A DNA stretch of 64,000 nucleotides, from the NCBI RefSeq assembly GCF_029338315.1, contig NZ_CP119794.1:1-64000 (forward strand). Reading direction: 5' to 3'. Shown one piece after another: positions 21,531 through 30,318 of this stretch. Source of the DNA: Haloarcula regularis. Its GTDB lineage: Archaea > Halobacteriota > Halobacteria > Halobacteriales > Haloarculaceae. The notes beneath the pieces are model-generated. The model saw only the letters and a list, made by a program, of their open reading frames with translations, was not told the origin of the DNA and did no database searches. Position 1 is the stretch's first letter. Every line of letters begins with the position of its first letter. A program made the position numbers and the translations under genes.

Positions 21531-22055
21531 CAGTTGCTCACCTCCTGTGGTTCGTACTGGTCCTTCGGGACCACTTCGACGGACCCGCCCATCGTGTGGT
21601 GGGCGGCCCCGCAGTACTCGTGACAGACGAGGCCGTAGGTCCCCGTCTCGTCGAAGACGGCCGTGACCTCGGCGACCTGTCCGGGGATGACCATCGTGTT
21701 GATGTTGGTCTCCGCGATGGAGAACCCGTGGACGACGTCGGCACTGGTCACCTTGAACGTCACGCGCGTATCGGCGGGCACCCGGATGGGTGTCACCGCT
21801 GCCCGGCCGGAACTGGAACTGCTGGGCGACGACGTAGACGACGACCCGATCCTCGCTCGCCTGGACCACGCCGGGGTCGTCGAACTGTGTCCCGGTGTTG
21901 CCGTTCTGGACTGCCTGTGCACTGATCTGCCCTCCGGAGTCGTCGACCATCGAGATGCCGGCACCGACGGTGCCATAGGAGATGGTGGCGATGAAGCCGA
22001 CGATGAGGAGTATCGCTGCGCCGAGCCAGATTTTTTCGAAGTTGTGAACCTGCAT
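21530..22055 (-). pseudogene. cbaB: ba3-type cytochrome c oxidase subunit II (CuA), frameshifted as sequenced
   Basis: About 174 residues when one base is removed near 21801-21806. The first part has one N-terminal membrane helix (KIWLGAAILLIVGFIATISY) and VAQQFQFRP. The second frame continues VTPIRVPADTRVTFKVTSAD with CuA ligands His in VVHGFSI and the loop CHEYCGAAHHTM (two Cys, His, Met). CuA takes electrons from halocyanin and passes them to subunit I. All ligands are intact, so an extra G in the assembly is the simplest explanation. Confidence 0.85.
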
Positions 22056-22059
22056 GCTA

Positions 22060-23275
22060 TCACCCGATCACCGACACGCGGCCGAGGAACTCGACGAAGT
22101 ACATGAACGCCCACAGGAGTCCGATGAGGACGAAGTAGAAGGCGACCAGCGCCGCCGTCCCCTTGGGGTCGTACTCGTCGTGTGACAGCTCCACCGCCGG
22201 TTCGGTCTCCGCCGCTTCTTCGACCGGGGCCGGCCCGGTCGCACGTTCCAGGTCGTCGTCGGTGCCCATCTGGGGCGGCTGTTCCCGGTAGCGCCGGCGC
22301 ATCACCGCCGCGAACAGCAGCGGCGAGAAGAACGCCAGCAGGACGGACCCACTCAGGAGCCACTGTGGCCCGGAGAGTTCGATGCTCCCGCGGCCACCGC
22401 CGCCGCCGTCGCCGCCGCTACCCCCCTCGAGGGGGCCGCCGACGACGACGGCGCCTTTCATGCCCAGCGACTCGTGGGGGACACAGACGTACTGGTAGAC
22501 GCCCATCTCCTCGAAGGTGTAGGAGTAGGTGGTCCCCGACTCCGCGACGGGGGACCCCGAGTCGAGGGGACCGTCGCCGTCCGAGACGACGTTGTGGCCA
22601 CCCCCTTCGCCGGTCCAGGTCCAGACGACTTCCGTGCCCGGCGAGACTCTGACCGCCGGCGGGTCGAAGGCGAACGCGCCGTTGTTCCCCTGGGCACCGA
22701 CCGATATCTCGACGGTGTCCTGGCCGGTCCTGTCGACCGTCGTCCCGTCGAAGTTCGAGACGTTGTCGAAGAAGCCGCCGTAGTCGGGGTTCGCGGGCGG
22801 CCCCTGGGGCTGGCCACTGCCGCCACCGCCCGACCCCCCGGGTCGGACCACGACGGCGCCTTTCATGCCCAGCGACTCGTGGGGGACACAAACGTACTTG
22901 AAGATGCCCTCTGACTCGAATGTGTGTGCGTAGGTGGTCCCCGATTCCGCGACGGGACCCCGAGTCGAGGGGGCCGTCGCCGTCCGATTTGACGTTGTGG
23001 CCGCCGCCCTCACCGTTCCATCGCCAGACGACTTCGGTGCCGGGGCTGACCATCACGGCCGGCGGGTCGAAGGCGAACGCGCCGTTGTTCCCCTGTGCCC
23101 CCACGGTGATCTCGACGGTGTCTTGCCCGCGTTTGTCCACGGTGCCGTCGAAGTTCGAGACGTCGTCGAACCAGCCACCGTAGTCGGGTTCTTCCTGTGC
23201 CGATGCTAGTCCTGCCGCACCGAGCGCGGTCGCGCCGGCCGCGCCCTGCATGAACTGTCTCCTTCTTAGTGACAT
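22060..23275 (-). pseudogene. double-halocyanin fused to a membrane oxidase segment, frameshifted as sequenced
   Basis: About 404 residues after repair. A Tat signal (SLRRRQFMQGAAGATALGAAG) is followed by two tandem halocyanin domains. Each has a blue-copper site: His in GGGHNV and Cys, His and Met in YVCVPHESLGM or YQYVCVPHESLGM. Two membrane helices follow (LSGSVLLAFFSPLLFAAV and ALVAFYFVLIGLLWAFMYFV). Copy 2 reads GGGGG at 22549-22553 where copy 1 reads GGG at 22954-22956, so two bases are missing in copy 1. The ATG at 23275 has GGAGG 7 nt upstream. It probably feeds electrons to CuA. Confidence 0.8.
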
Positions 23276-23410
23276 CCACATCCCTCCACTACAGGAGGCC
23301 GATCCGTCACTGTCGTCGCTCCAACGGTCAGTCGGCCCATATCCACCCGAAACAACGTCACCGACTAAAAAGCACCCAGTGTTTTCAGCGGATAGGAACG
23401 CCCCATCCCT

Positions 23411-23419
23411 TTTTATACA
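23411..23419 (+). promoter_or_regulatory. TATA box for the small oxidase protein
   Basis: TTTTTATAC lies 22-30 nt before the ATG at 23441, giving a leaderless transcript. The opposite strand carries TTTTTAG near 23367-23374 for the divergent halocyanin gene. Confidence 0.5.
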
Positions 23420-23440
23420 CGGTCAGCCCAAGCGTTGTCC

Positions 23441-23623
23441 ATGTCGATGTCGAACCCACGTATCGTGACGCTGCTCGCACTCGCCGGGCTGGCCCCGGTC
23501 GCCTACTATCTACAGGGGACAGGCCGGACCATCGTCGCGCTCGCGCTCGTCAACGTCGTGCTCATCGCCGCGAGTCTCTACTGGATGACGGCGAAGGGCG
23601 CGTCGGAGGGTGCCCCGGCCTGA
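23441..23623 (+). CDS. small membrane protein next to the ba3 oxidase (CbaC-like)
   Basis: 60 residues with two hydrophobic segments (RIVTLLALAGLAPVAYYL and VALALVNVVLIAASLYWM). Tiny proteins of this kind lie beside haloarchaeal ba3 oxidase genes and are often named CbaC; that name is from context only. The ATG at 23441 fits the TATA box spacing; TTG at 23435 and ATG at 23447 are alternatives. The next gene starts one base after the stop. Confidence 0.65.
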   Translation: MSMSNPRIVTLLALAGLAPVAYYLQGTGRTIVALALVNVVLIAASLYWMTAKGASEGAPA

Positions 23624-23624
23624 G

Positions 23625-24394
23625 ATGGATCCCGGGCTCCCGGTGGGAACGGGCGAGACGGCGGGTCTGCTCGCTTTTGTCGGCCTCGGCCTCGTCGGCA
23701 GCGTCCACTGTCTCGGGATGTGTGGGCCGCTGGTCACTACCTACGCCGACAGGCTCGACGACGGCGGTCCGGTCTCGACACACGAGATCCGACAGCAGGC
23801 ACTTTCAACGTCGGCCGCACGCTGAGTTACACTGCGATCGGCGCGCTGCTCGGTGCGCTCGGGGCCTTCCTGTTCGATATCGCCGGCCTCGCACAGATCG
23901 GCACCGCCGTGCGCGGCGCCGTCGGTGTGCTCGTCGGCACGTTCATCGTCGCCGTCGGTCTCGGCTACCTGACCCGCGGGAGCGCCGTGGACCTGGCCGC
24001 CTCGCTCCCGGTCGTCGGGACCGGATTTCAGCGGGTCTCGGCGACGCTCGTGGCGAGGATCGACGCCTGGGTCGACGGTCCGGGGATGGTGGCACTGGGG
24101 GCGATGCACGGCCTGCTCCCGTGTCCGCTGCTGTACCCGGCGTTCCTGTACGCCTTCGCGACGGGGTCTGCGGTGACCGGCGCCCTCTCGCTCGCGGCAC
24201 TGGGCCTGGGGACCATCCCGCTCGTGTTCGCCTACGGGACGGCCTTCGGGACGCTCTCGCCGGCCCGTCGGTCGACACTCCACCGGGTGCTGGGCGCCGT
24301 CTTCGTCGTTCTCGCGCTCGTCCCCCTCGCGAACGGGCTGGCGGCCTTCGGCGTCTCGATCCCCAAGCCACCGCTGCCGATGCCCTGGATGTGA
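23625..24394 (+). pseudogene. TauE/SafE-like membrane protein (cytochrome-oxidase copper context), frameshifted as sequenced
   Basis: About 256 residues when one T is restored in the run at 23803-23805 (the frame changes from EIRQQALSTS to FNVGRTLSYT). It has about six membrane helices and two signature loops, GSVHCLGMCGPLV (two Cys) and HGLLPCPLLYPAF (one Cys). In bacteria, proteins with this HCxGMCGP motif lie beside ccoGHIS and help cytochrome-oxidase assembly. Here it sits between the oxidase and a CcoI-type copper ATPase, fitting a role in copper or redox delivery. Confidence 0.75.
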
Positions 24395-24400
24395 CGACAG

Positions 24401-26779
24401 ATGGCCGACTGCACGCTCTGTGGCCTGCCGGTCGACGCCGCGGTCAGTGACGACGACGTCGAGGGAACCTTCTGCTGTCGGGGCTGTCTGGAGGTCGCAC
24501 GGACCCTCGACGACCCCGCGACGGCCACCGTCGCGGACGCCGACACCGGCACCGACCCCGACGACGCCGACGGCGAGACGGCCTACCTCGCCGTCGACGG
24601 GATGCACTGTGCGACCTGCGAGACGTTCCTGGAGGCCCGCGCGACCGACCACGAGGGCGTGACCGGCGCAGCGGCCAGTTACCCGACGGGGACGATGAAA
24701 GTCACCTACGATCCCGCCGTCCTCGATAGCGAGGGGCTCCCGGACGTCGTCGCGGGCACCGGCTACGACGCCAGCCACCGCCACGACGGGGACGACGACG
24801 AGTACGAACTCGAGGGGCGGCTCATCGTCGGCGGCTTCTTCGGGATGATGACGATGCTCTGGTACGTCCTCTTTCTCTACCCGGCGTACCTGGGCGTCGA
24901 GGGGTCGCTCCTGTTGCTGGACCCGGCCGGGTCGGCCGGCGACTACCTCCTGTGGAACATGGCCGTGATGACCGCCGTCGTCGTCGGCTACACCGGGTGG
25001 CCCCTGCTCCGGGGCGCCTACGTCAGTCTGCGGGCGGGCCGGCCGAACATGGACCTGCTGGTCGCGATGGCCGCGACGACGGCCTTCGGGTACAGCGTCC
25101 TCGCAGTGTTGCTGGGTCACACCGAGGTGTACTTCGACGTGGCGACGGTCATCGTCATGGCCGTCTCCCTGGGCGACTACTACCAGGACCGGGTCCGCCG
25201 GGGCGCGCTCGAACGGTTGACCGAGTTCACGACCCAGCGGGCCGACACGGCCACCCGTCGGACGGCCGGCGGGACGGAGACGGTCGACGTGTCCGACCTC
25301 CGCCCCGGCGACGAGGTGGTCGTCCGGAGCGGCGACCGGATTCCGGTCGACGGCACCGTCGTCTCCGGCGACGGCGCGGCAGACGAGTCGCTCGTGACCG
25401 GGGAGTCGCGGACGGTCCGCAAGACGGCGGGCGACGAGGTGCTCGGCGGGTCGCTGCTGGCCGAGGGCGGCGTCGTCGTCAGTGTCGGCCCCGACGCCGA
25501 GAGCACCGTCGACCGCCTCGCGACGCTGCTGTGGGACGTCCAGAGCGGCCGCGGGGGCGTCCAGCGACTCGTCGACCGCATCGCCGCCGTGTTCGTCCCG
25601 CTGGTGGTCGTCCTCGCCGTCGTCGCGGCGGGCGCCCATCTCCTCTTTGGCGCTGGGCCGACCGATGCACTGCTGACCGGCCTCGCGGTGCTGGTCGTCT
25701 CCTGTCCCTGCGCGCTGGGGCTGGCGACGCCGCTCGCGACGGCCGCCGGCATCCGCCGGGCCTTCGACGCCGGCGTCGTCGTCACCGGCGAGTCAGTCTT
25801 CGAGACGGCCACCGACCTGGACGTCGTCGCATTCGACAAGACGGGGACGCTGACGACCGGCGAGATGGCGCTGCTCGAGCGCGCCGACGAGTCGGTGATG
25901 CGCCGGGCGGCTGCCGTCGAGCAGTTCGCCGATCACCCGCTGGCCGCGGCCGTGACAGACGCCGTCGCCGTCCCCGATGCCGACGTCGAGGCGTTCGAGA
26001 CGCACCCCGGCCGCGGCGTCAGCGCCGTCGTCGCCGGCGATCGGACGGTCGTCGGCACCGTCGACCTCCTCGAGTCGCTGGAACTGGCCGTCGACGGCGA
26101 CCTTCGGGACCGGTACGACGCGGCGCGTGACGCGGGCAAGGTTCCGGCGCTGGTCGCCTGGGACGGCCGGGCCCGCGGCCTCGTCGTCGCCGGCGACCGG
26201 CCGCGGGACGACTGGGAGGCGACGGTCGACGCGCTGGCCTGCGACCACGAGGTGGTCGTCGTCTCCGGCGACAGCCCCGAAGCGACGGCGACCTTCGAAT
26301 CGCACCCGGGCGTCGACGAGGTGTTCGCCGGGGTCCCGCCGGAGGCAAAGACCGAAGTCGTCCAGCGTCTCCAGTCCCGCGGGACGGTCGCGATGGTCGG
26401 CGACGGGAGCAACGACGCGCCGGCGCTGGGTACGGCCGACGTCGGCGTCGCGATGGCCTCGGGCACCCAGCTCGCGGCCGACGCCGCGGACGCCGTGGTG
26501 ACCACCGACGACCTGGGGGCCGTCCCCGACCTGCTGGACGTGACTGCGGCGACGCGCTTGCGGGTCCGGCAGAACCTCGCGTGGGCGTTCTGCTACAACG
26601 CCGTCGCACTCCCGCTCGCGCTGCTCGGCCTGCTGAACCCGCTGTTCGCGGCGGTGGCGATGACCGCGAGCAGTCTGCTCGTCGTCGGGAACTCCACGCG
26701 CTCGCTTGCCGAGGGGTCGCCCGCGACCGAGGCGGAGTCGGCGCCGGGCCCGGCGCGACTGGCCCCGGAGAGCGACTGA
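24401..26779 (+). CDS. CcoI/CopA-type copper-translocating P1B ATPase
   Basis: 792 residues. An N-terminal Cys cluster (CTLCGLPV ... FCCRGC, 4-29), as in FixI/CcoI, precedes an HMA domain with GMHCATC (Cys70, Cys73). Eight membrane helices carry the CPC metal site (435-437). The actuator motif TGES is at 333-336, phosphorylation Asp479 is in DKTGT, and the hinge is GDGSNDAPAL. It should export copper from the cytoplasm using ATP. The FixI-like N-terminus and the adjacent oxidase genes suggest loading CuA/CuB or halocyanin rather than detoxification. It starts 6 bp after the TauE/SafE-like gene. Confidence 0.9.
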   Translation: MADCTLCGLPVDAAVSDDDVEGTFCCRGCLEVARTLDDPATATVADADTGTDPDDADGETAYLAVDGMHCATCETFLEARATDHEGVTGAAASYPTGTMKVTYDPAVLDSEGLPDVVAGTGYDASHRHDGDDDEYELEGRLIVGGFFGMMTMLWYVLFLYPAYLGVEGSLLLLDPAGSAGDYLLWNMAVMTAVVVGYTGWPLLRGAYVSLRAGRPNMDLLVAMAATTAFGYSVLAVLLGHTEVYFDVATVIVMAVSLGDYYQDRVRRGALERLTEFTTQRADTATRRTAGGTETVDVSDLRPGDEVVVRSGDRIPVDGTVVSGDGAADESLVTGESRTVRKTAGDEVLGGSLLAEGGVVVSVGPDAESTVDRLATLLWDVQSGRGGVQRLVDRIAAVFVPLVVVLAVVAAGAHLLFGAGPTDALLTGLAVLVVSCPCALGLATPLATAAGIRRAFDAGVVVTGESVFETATDLDVVAFDKTGTLTTGEMALLERADESVMRRAAAVEQFADHPLAAAVTDAVAVPDADVEAFETHPGRGVSAVVAGDRTVVGTVDLLESLELAVDGDLRDRYDAARDAGKVPALVAWDGRARGLVVAGDRPRDDWEATVDALACDHEVVVVSGDSPEATATFESHPGVDEVFAGVPPEAKTEVVQRLQSRGTVAMVGDGSNDAPALGTADVGVAMASGTQLAADAADAVVTTDDLGAVPDLLDVTAATRLRVRQNLAWAFCYNAVALPLALLGLLNPLFAAVAMTASSLLVVGNSTRSLAEGSPATEAESAPGPARLAPESD

Positions 26780-26826
26780 CCGGGTCGGACCCGCCAGCAC
26801 AGTCACGACGACGGCGAACCGGCCGC

Positions 26827-28581
26827 CTACTCGGTCCAGCGTGCGTCCGAGAGCGTCCGCTGGACGGCTTCCTCGCCGACGGCGTGGGCGAGCGTCTCGA
26901 AGCCCGACCGCTCGACCGGGTCGGCGGCGTTGGCGACCAGTCGGGAGACGATGAACTCCGGGGTGGACTTGCCGACCGTGCCGAAGCGGGGCTGGTAGTC
27001 GACCTGGAGTTCGAGGTCGGTGTTCAGGCCCTCGGCGAAGATGCCGTCGACGCGGGCGACGTCGGGCAGCGGCTCGAGGTCGTCGGCCAGGTGGGTGACG
27101 AACACGCCCAGCGCGTCGCGGTCGACGGTCAGCGTCACCAGGCCGTGCAGCAGGTTCGCGGCGGAGCCCGGTTCCGTGATGGCCTCGAACTCGTCGACGA
27201 GCATCAGGGTCCGGTCGCTGTCGGTCAGCGGCGGGACGACCGACCGGAGCGTCGACTCGAGGACGCCGGCGTTGAACGAGGCGTGCCGGCGGTGGAAGAC
27301 GATAGTGTCGACGACCCCCACTTCGGCGGCGTCCGCAGGCACCGGCAGGCCCATCTGGGCCAGCAACTGGACCTGACAGAGCGTCTCCAGCAGCGTCGTC
27401 TTCCCTCCGGAGTTCGCGCCGGTCAGGACCGCGACGCGGTCGCCGGTCGGCGGCGCGTTCGCCCGGTCGACCGCCAGGTCGTGGTCGCCGACGGCGTAGG
27501 TCACCGGCTGGACAGATTCGACGTCGGCGAGCGCGAGATTGCGGGCCGCCCGGACGGCGATGGTCTTGCGGCCCGCCACGAACGTCGGTCGGACGAGATC
27601 GAAGGCGAGCGCGAACCGGGCCAGGGACACCGAGAGCGCGATGTCCCCGACCGCCTCGACGGCGGCGTCGACGTCCTCACGGGCGGCCGCGAGGTTCTCC
27701 TCCAGCCGGTCGGCCACCTCGGCCTCGCGGGCCTCGAGATCGCTGCGGAGCGCACTCCGCAGGTCGCGCAGGGCCGTCTCCACGAAGTCGCGGGCGTCCG
27801 TCGCCTCGCCGGGCATCGCATCGCGGACGCGGGCCGCGTCCAGTCCGGTCTCGGCGACGACGTGGCGCACCAGCGCGTCCTGGAACTCGGCGGGCCGGCG
27901 CGCCCCCTCCTGGACGGCCTCGACGACGGTCGCCGACTCCGCCGCGAGGTCCTCGACCTGGCCCAGCTGCTCGCGCAGGCGGTCGAGTTCCTCGTCGGCC
28001 CCCTCGCCGACCCGGTCACCGCCACCCGCGAAGCCTGCGAGTGCCGCCCGGGCGTCGGCGAGTGCGTCGCCGTCCAGTTCGGCGAGCGGTTCGAAGACGC
28101 CCGCCTCGACGCCAGTCTCGCGCAGCGCGATGGCCGTCTCGACGGCCGCCAGTTCGCCGCCCTCGGCGTCGTAGCCGTCGAAGGCGTCGATGACGGCCTC
28201 GCGGTCGGCGTCCGGGAGGTCGGCCCACGTGTCGCGCGCTTCGAGCACGTCGTCGAGCCGCGATTCCATCTCCTCACGGGTCGGGAGCGGCGTCAGCACG
28301 CGGATGCGGTCCGCCGCGTCCGCCGTGACGGCGTACTCCTCGGCGAGGTCAAGCAGTTCCTTGTAGACGTCGCGGGTGTCCCGGGTGGCGAGCAGATCCA
28401 TCGACTCCGCGCCGGTGGCCCGCCGCAGAATCCTGGTCGCCCGCCCACGCGAGAGCCCCGCCGCCGTCAAGGTCCGCGTGTCCGCCGACTCGATGGCCTC
28501 GATGGCCCGCTCGACGCCCAGTGCCTCGCTCAGCAGGTCGGACGTCTTCGGCCCGATTCCCCAGTACTCCTCCAGTCGCAT
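26827..28581 (-). CDS. MutS-family ATPase with N-terminal helix-hairpin-helix
   Basis: 584 residues. An N-terminal helix-hairpin-helix-like region (YWGIGPKTSDLLSEALG and AAGLSRGRATRILRRA) is followed by a long coiled lever (about 180-310) and a MutS-type ABC ATPase with Walker A GANSGGKTT (about 387-395), Walker B LMLVDEFEA and a signature-like ASFNAGVLESTLRS. The mismatch-recognition and connector domains of MutS1 are missing, so it belongs with the archaeal MutS5-like group. Its role in haloarchaea is unclear; junction binding is possible. Confidence 0.8.
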   Translation of the reverse strand: MRLEEYWGIGPKTSDLLSEALGVERAIEAIESADTRTLTAAGLSRGRATRILRRATGAESMDLLATRDTRDVYKELLDLAEEYAVTADAADRIRVLTPLPTREEMESRLDDVLEARDTWADLPDADREAVIDAFDGYDAEGGELAAVETAIALRETGVEAGVFEPLAELDGDALADARAALAGFAGGGDRVGEGADEELDRLREQLGQVEDLAAESATVVEAVQEGARRPAEFQDALVRHVVAETGLDAARVRDAMPGEATDARDFVETALRDLRSALRSDLEAREAEVADRLEENLAAAREDVDAAVEAVGDIALSVSLARFALAFDLVRPTFVAGRKTIAVRAARNLALADVESVQPVTYAVGDHDLAVDRANAPPTGDRVAVLTGANSGGKTTLLETLCQVQLLAQMGLPVPADAAEVGVVDTIVFHRRHASFNAGVLESTLRSVVPPLTDSDRTLMLVDEFEAITEPGSAANLLHGLVTLTVDRDALGVFVTHLADDLEPLPDVARVDGIFAEGLNTDLELQVDYQPRFGTVGKSTPEFIVSRLVANAADPVERSGFETLAHAVGEEAVQRTLSDARWTE

Positions 28582-28632
28582 GGGCGTGGCGATGGGCGGG
28601 CCGCGTTTAGTCGTTTATGAACGACGCGTGAT

Positions 28633-29430
28633 TCACCCCTGTCCGCTCTGGTTCGCCGACAGGGCCTGCCAGGGGACACGCCCCTGCTCGACGATGTTCG
28701 CCGGTTCGAGCGCCGGGTCGGTGAGCGTCACCCGCGCGAGGCCCACCGGCCCCGCGCGCGGTGGGGCCAGGTTGTCGGGGTTCGACGTCTCGAAGGGGGC
28801 CTCTTCGACGTCGCCGACGACGACGCGCAGGTTCATCCCGAACCCCTCGTGGGGCGAACAAAGGATGTCGTAGACGCCCGCCGTCTCGAAGGCGTGGAGC
28901 CAGGTGCTCGGCACCGGGGCGCTCGTCTCCTCCTCGCCTCCGTTCTCGCCGCCCTCGCCATCTTCGCCGTTTTCGCCGTCCTCCCCCTCCTCTCCTCCTT
29001 CGCCCGGTTCCGCAGGCGGTTCTATCTGGTCGTCCGCGATGGAGTCGGCTCGCCACCCCAGCAGCGGCGAGGAGAAGGCGTCGACGCCGACCGGGACGCG
29101 CCGCCGCATCCCGAACGCCGGGTGGTACGACACCACGTTGTGGTCGGGCGTCGTGAAGACGAACTTCACCACGTCGCCGGGCTGGACGTGGAGCCCGGTG
29201 GGCTGGAAGAAGAAGTCCGCCGGTCGCTCGGGATTCGTCGCTGGGCCGGCGATGAGCGTCTGGACCGTGTGGACCGTCCCCGAGTCGTCGTCCGTGTCCC
29301 CGTCCGCTCCCTCGTCGCCGTCGTCGTCCTCCTGGGCCATCGCGGCCCCGCCGAGGACCGACACCGCGGCGCCCGCGCCGATGGTCTTCATGACGTCGCG
29401 CCGGTACGGGCCGTGTGTGTCTCTCGACAT
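28633..29430 (-). CDS. plastocyanin/halocyanin-like copper protein, Tat-exported
   Basis: 265 residues. A Tat signal (YRRDVMKTIGAGAAVSVLGG) is followed by one cupredoxin domain. Type-1 copper ligands are His in TPDHNVVSYHPAF and Cys, His and Met in DILCSPHEGFGMN. An insert of about 50 residues made of EGGEEGEDGENG-type repeats splits the domain between the first His and the Cys. It has no fused membrane helix, so it may be a soluble or surface electron carrier. Partner genes are not adjacent. Confidence 0.8.
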   Translation of the reverse strand: MSRDTHGPYRRDVMKTIGAGAAVSVLGGAAMAQEDDDGDEGADGDTDDDSGTVHTVQTLIAGPATNPERPADFFFQPTGLHVQPGDVVKFVFTTPDHNVVSYHPAFGMRRRVPVGVDAFSSPLLGWRADSIADDQIEPPAEPGEGGEEGEDGENGEDGEGGENGGEEETSAPVPSTWLHAFETAGVYDILCSPHEGFGMNLRVVVGDVEEAPFETSNPDNLAPPRAGPVGLARVTLTDPALEPANIVEQGRVPWQALSANQSGQG

Positions 29431-29692
29431 AGCGTCCCAGCCCTCGAACGGGTGCCGTATTGTTATTTACTTGATATTTATTCGTCCCGAACGACGAAGC
29501 CGCGATTACCAACGCCCCACGTTCGCTTACCGGTCGGCAACACGCTCTTACCCGCGGGGCCTCGAAGTACGGTGGCATTTGATGCGTTCTCACACCGACG
29601 GCCGCTCACGCCGCTGCCGTCCGGAAAGCGGGGCTTTCCGTCTACCCGGTCCCCGGCGCATCACTCAAGCCCCCCTGGACACAACCGGAAGT
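29431..29692. promoter_or_regulatory. divergent intergenic region, no gene seen
   Basis: About 260 bp between the plastocyanin-like gene and the zinc-ribbon membrane gene. It holds an A+T-rich patch (TATTGTTATTTACTTGATATTTATT, near 29459-29483, interrupted by single G/C), which can supply TATA boxes for the minus-strand gene. No open frame with coding character was found. Confidence 0.4.
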
Positions 29693-30310
29693 ATGGCTCT
29701 CGAAGGCTCCGACGGTCAGGTCTGTGCCGGCTGTGGCGAGCCGGTCGACCCGGACGCGGTGCGCTGTCCGGTGTGTGACAGGCCGCTGCTCGCGGCCCTC
29801 GACCCGGAGGCCGTCGCGGCCCGCCTGGACGCGACGGACGGCGACCTGGAGAGGGCGCCGCGCTGGGCCGTGCTGTTGACCGGGCTGGCGCTCGGTATCG
29901 CCATCGCGCCCCTCGTGGCCTACGCCGTCGTCATCGCCGTCGGGGGCCTCTCACTGCCCCTGGTGGCCGCCCTCGCACTTCTCGGCTGGCTGGTTCCCGC
30001 CGCGTATCTCGCCCGCCTCCCGAACCCGAGCGCCGCGCTCGCCCGCGGGCTCTACCTGGTGGTCGGCGGGGTCGGCGCCGTGCTGGTCGCCGTCGTCGTC
30101 GACGCCGGGCGCGGCCAGTCCACTGTCGAGTCGAACGTCCTCGTCCTCGGGGTCGTCGCGCTGGCGGTGCCGGCCGTCCTCGCGCTGGTGCTCGCCCGGC
30201 GGGTCGCCGCCCGCGCCGCTCGACAGGCGCGTGGCGAACCTGGGCGGCTCCACGAACTCGCCGGGCGAGCGCCGAGCGACCGCGACCAGCCCGACGAACC
30301 AGACTCCTGA
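29693..30310 (+). CDS. zinc-ribbon membrane protein
   Basis: 205 residues. An N-terminal double-CxxC ribbon (CAGCGEPVDPDAVRCPVCDRPL, split by 11 residues) is followed by about four membrane helices (58-85, 88-108, 118-136, 147-170) and an Arg/Asp-rich tail. It resembles the last protein of the 12580-18460 module in style (ribbon plus membrane), with the order reversed. No family name is recognised. The ATG at 29693 starts just before the Cys motif. Confidence 0.7.
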   Translation: MALEGSDGQVCAGCGEPVDPDAVRCPVCDRPLLAALDPEAVAARLDATDGDLERAPRWAVLLTGLALGIAIAPLVAYAVVIAVGGLSLPLVAALALLGWLVPAAYLARLPNPSAALARGLYLVVGGVGAVLVAVVVDAGRGQSTVESNVLVLGVVALAVPAVLALVLARRVAARAARQARGEPGRLHELAGRAPSDRDQPDEPDS

Positions 30311-30318
30311 CGCCCACC

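Noticed and set aside
26581..28620. A 679-codon plus-strand frame opposite the MutS gene
   Set aside because: It is a G+C-driven antisense shadow. Its product is Val/Arg/Gly-rich and without motifs, while the minus frame carries Walker and helix-hairpin-helix motifs.
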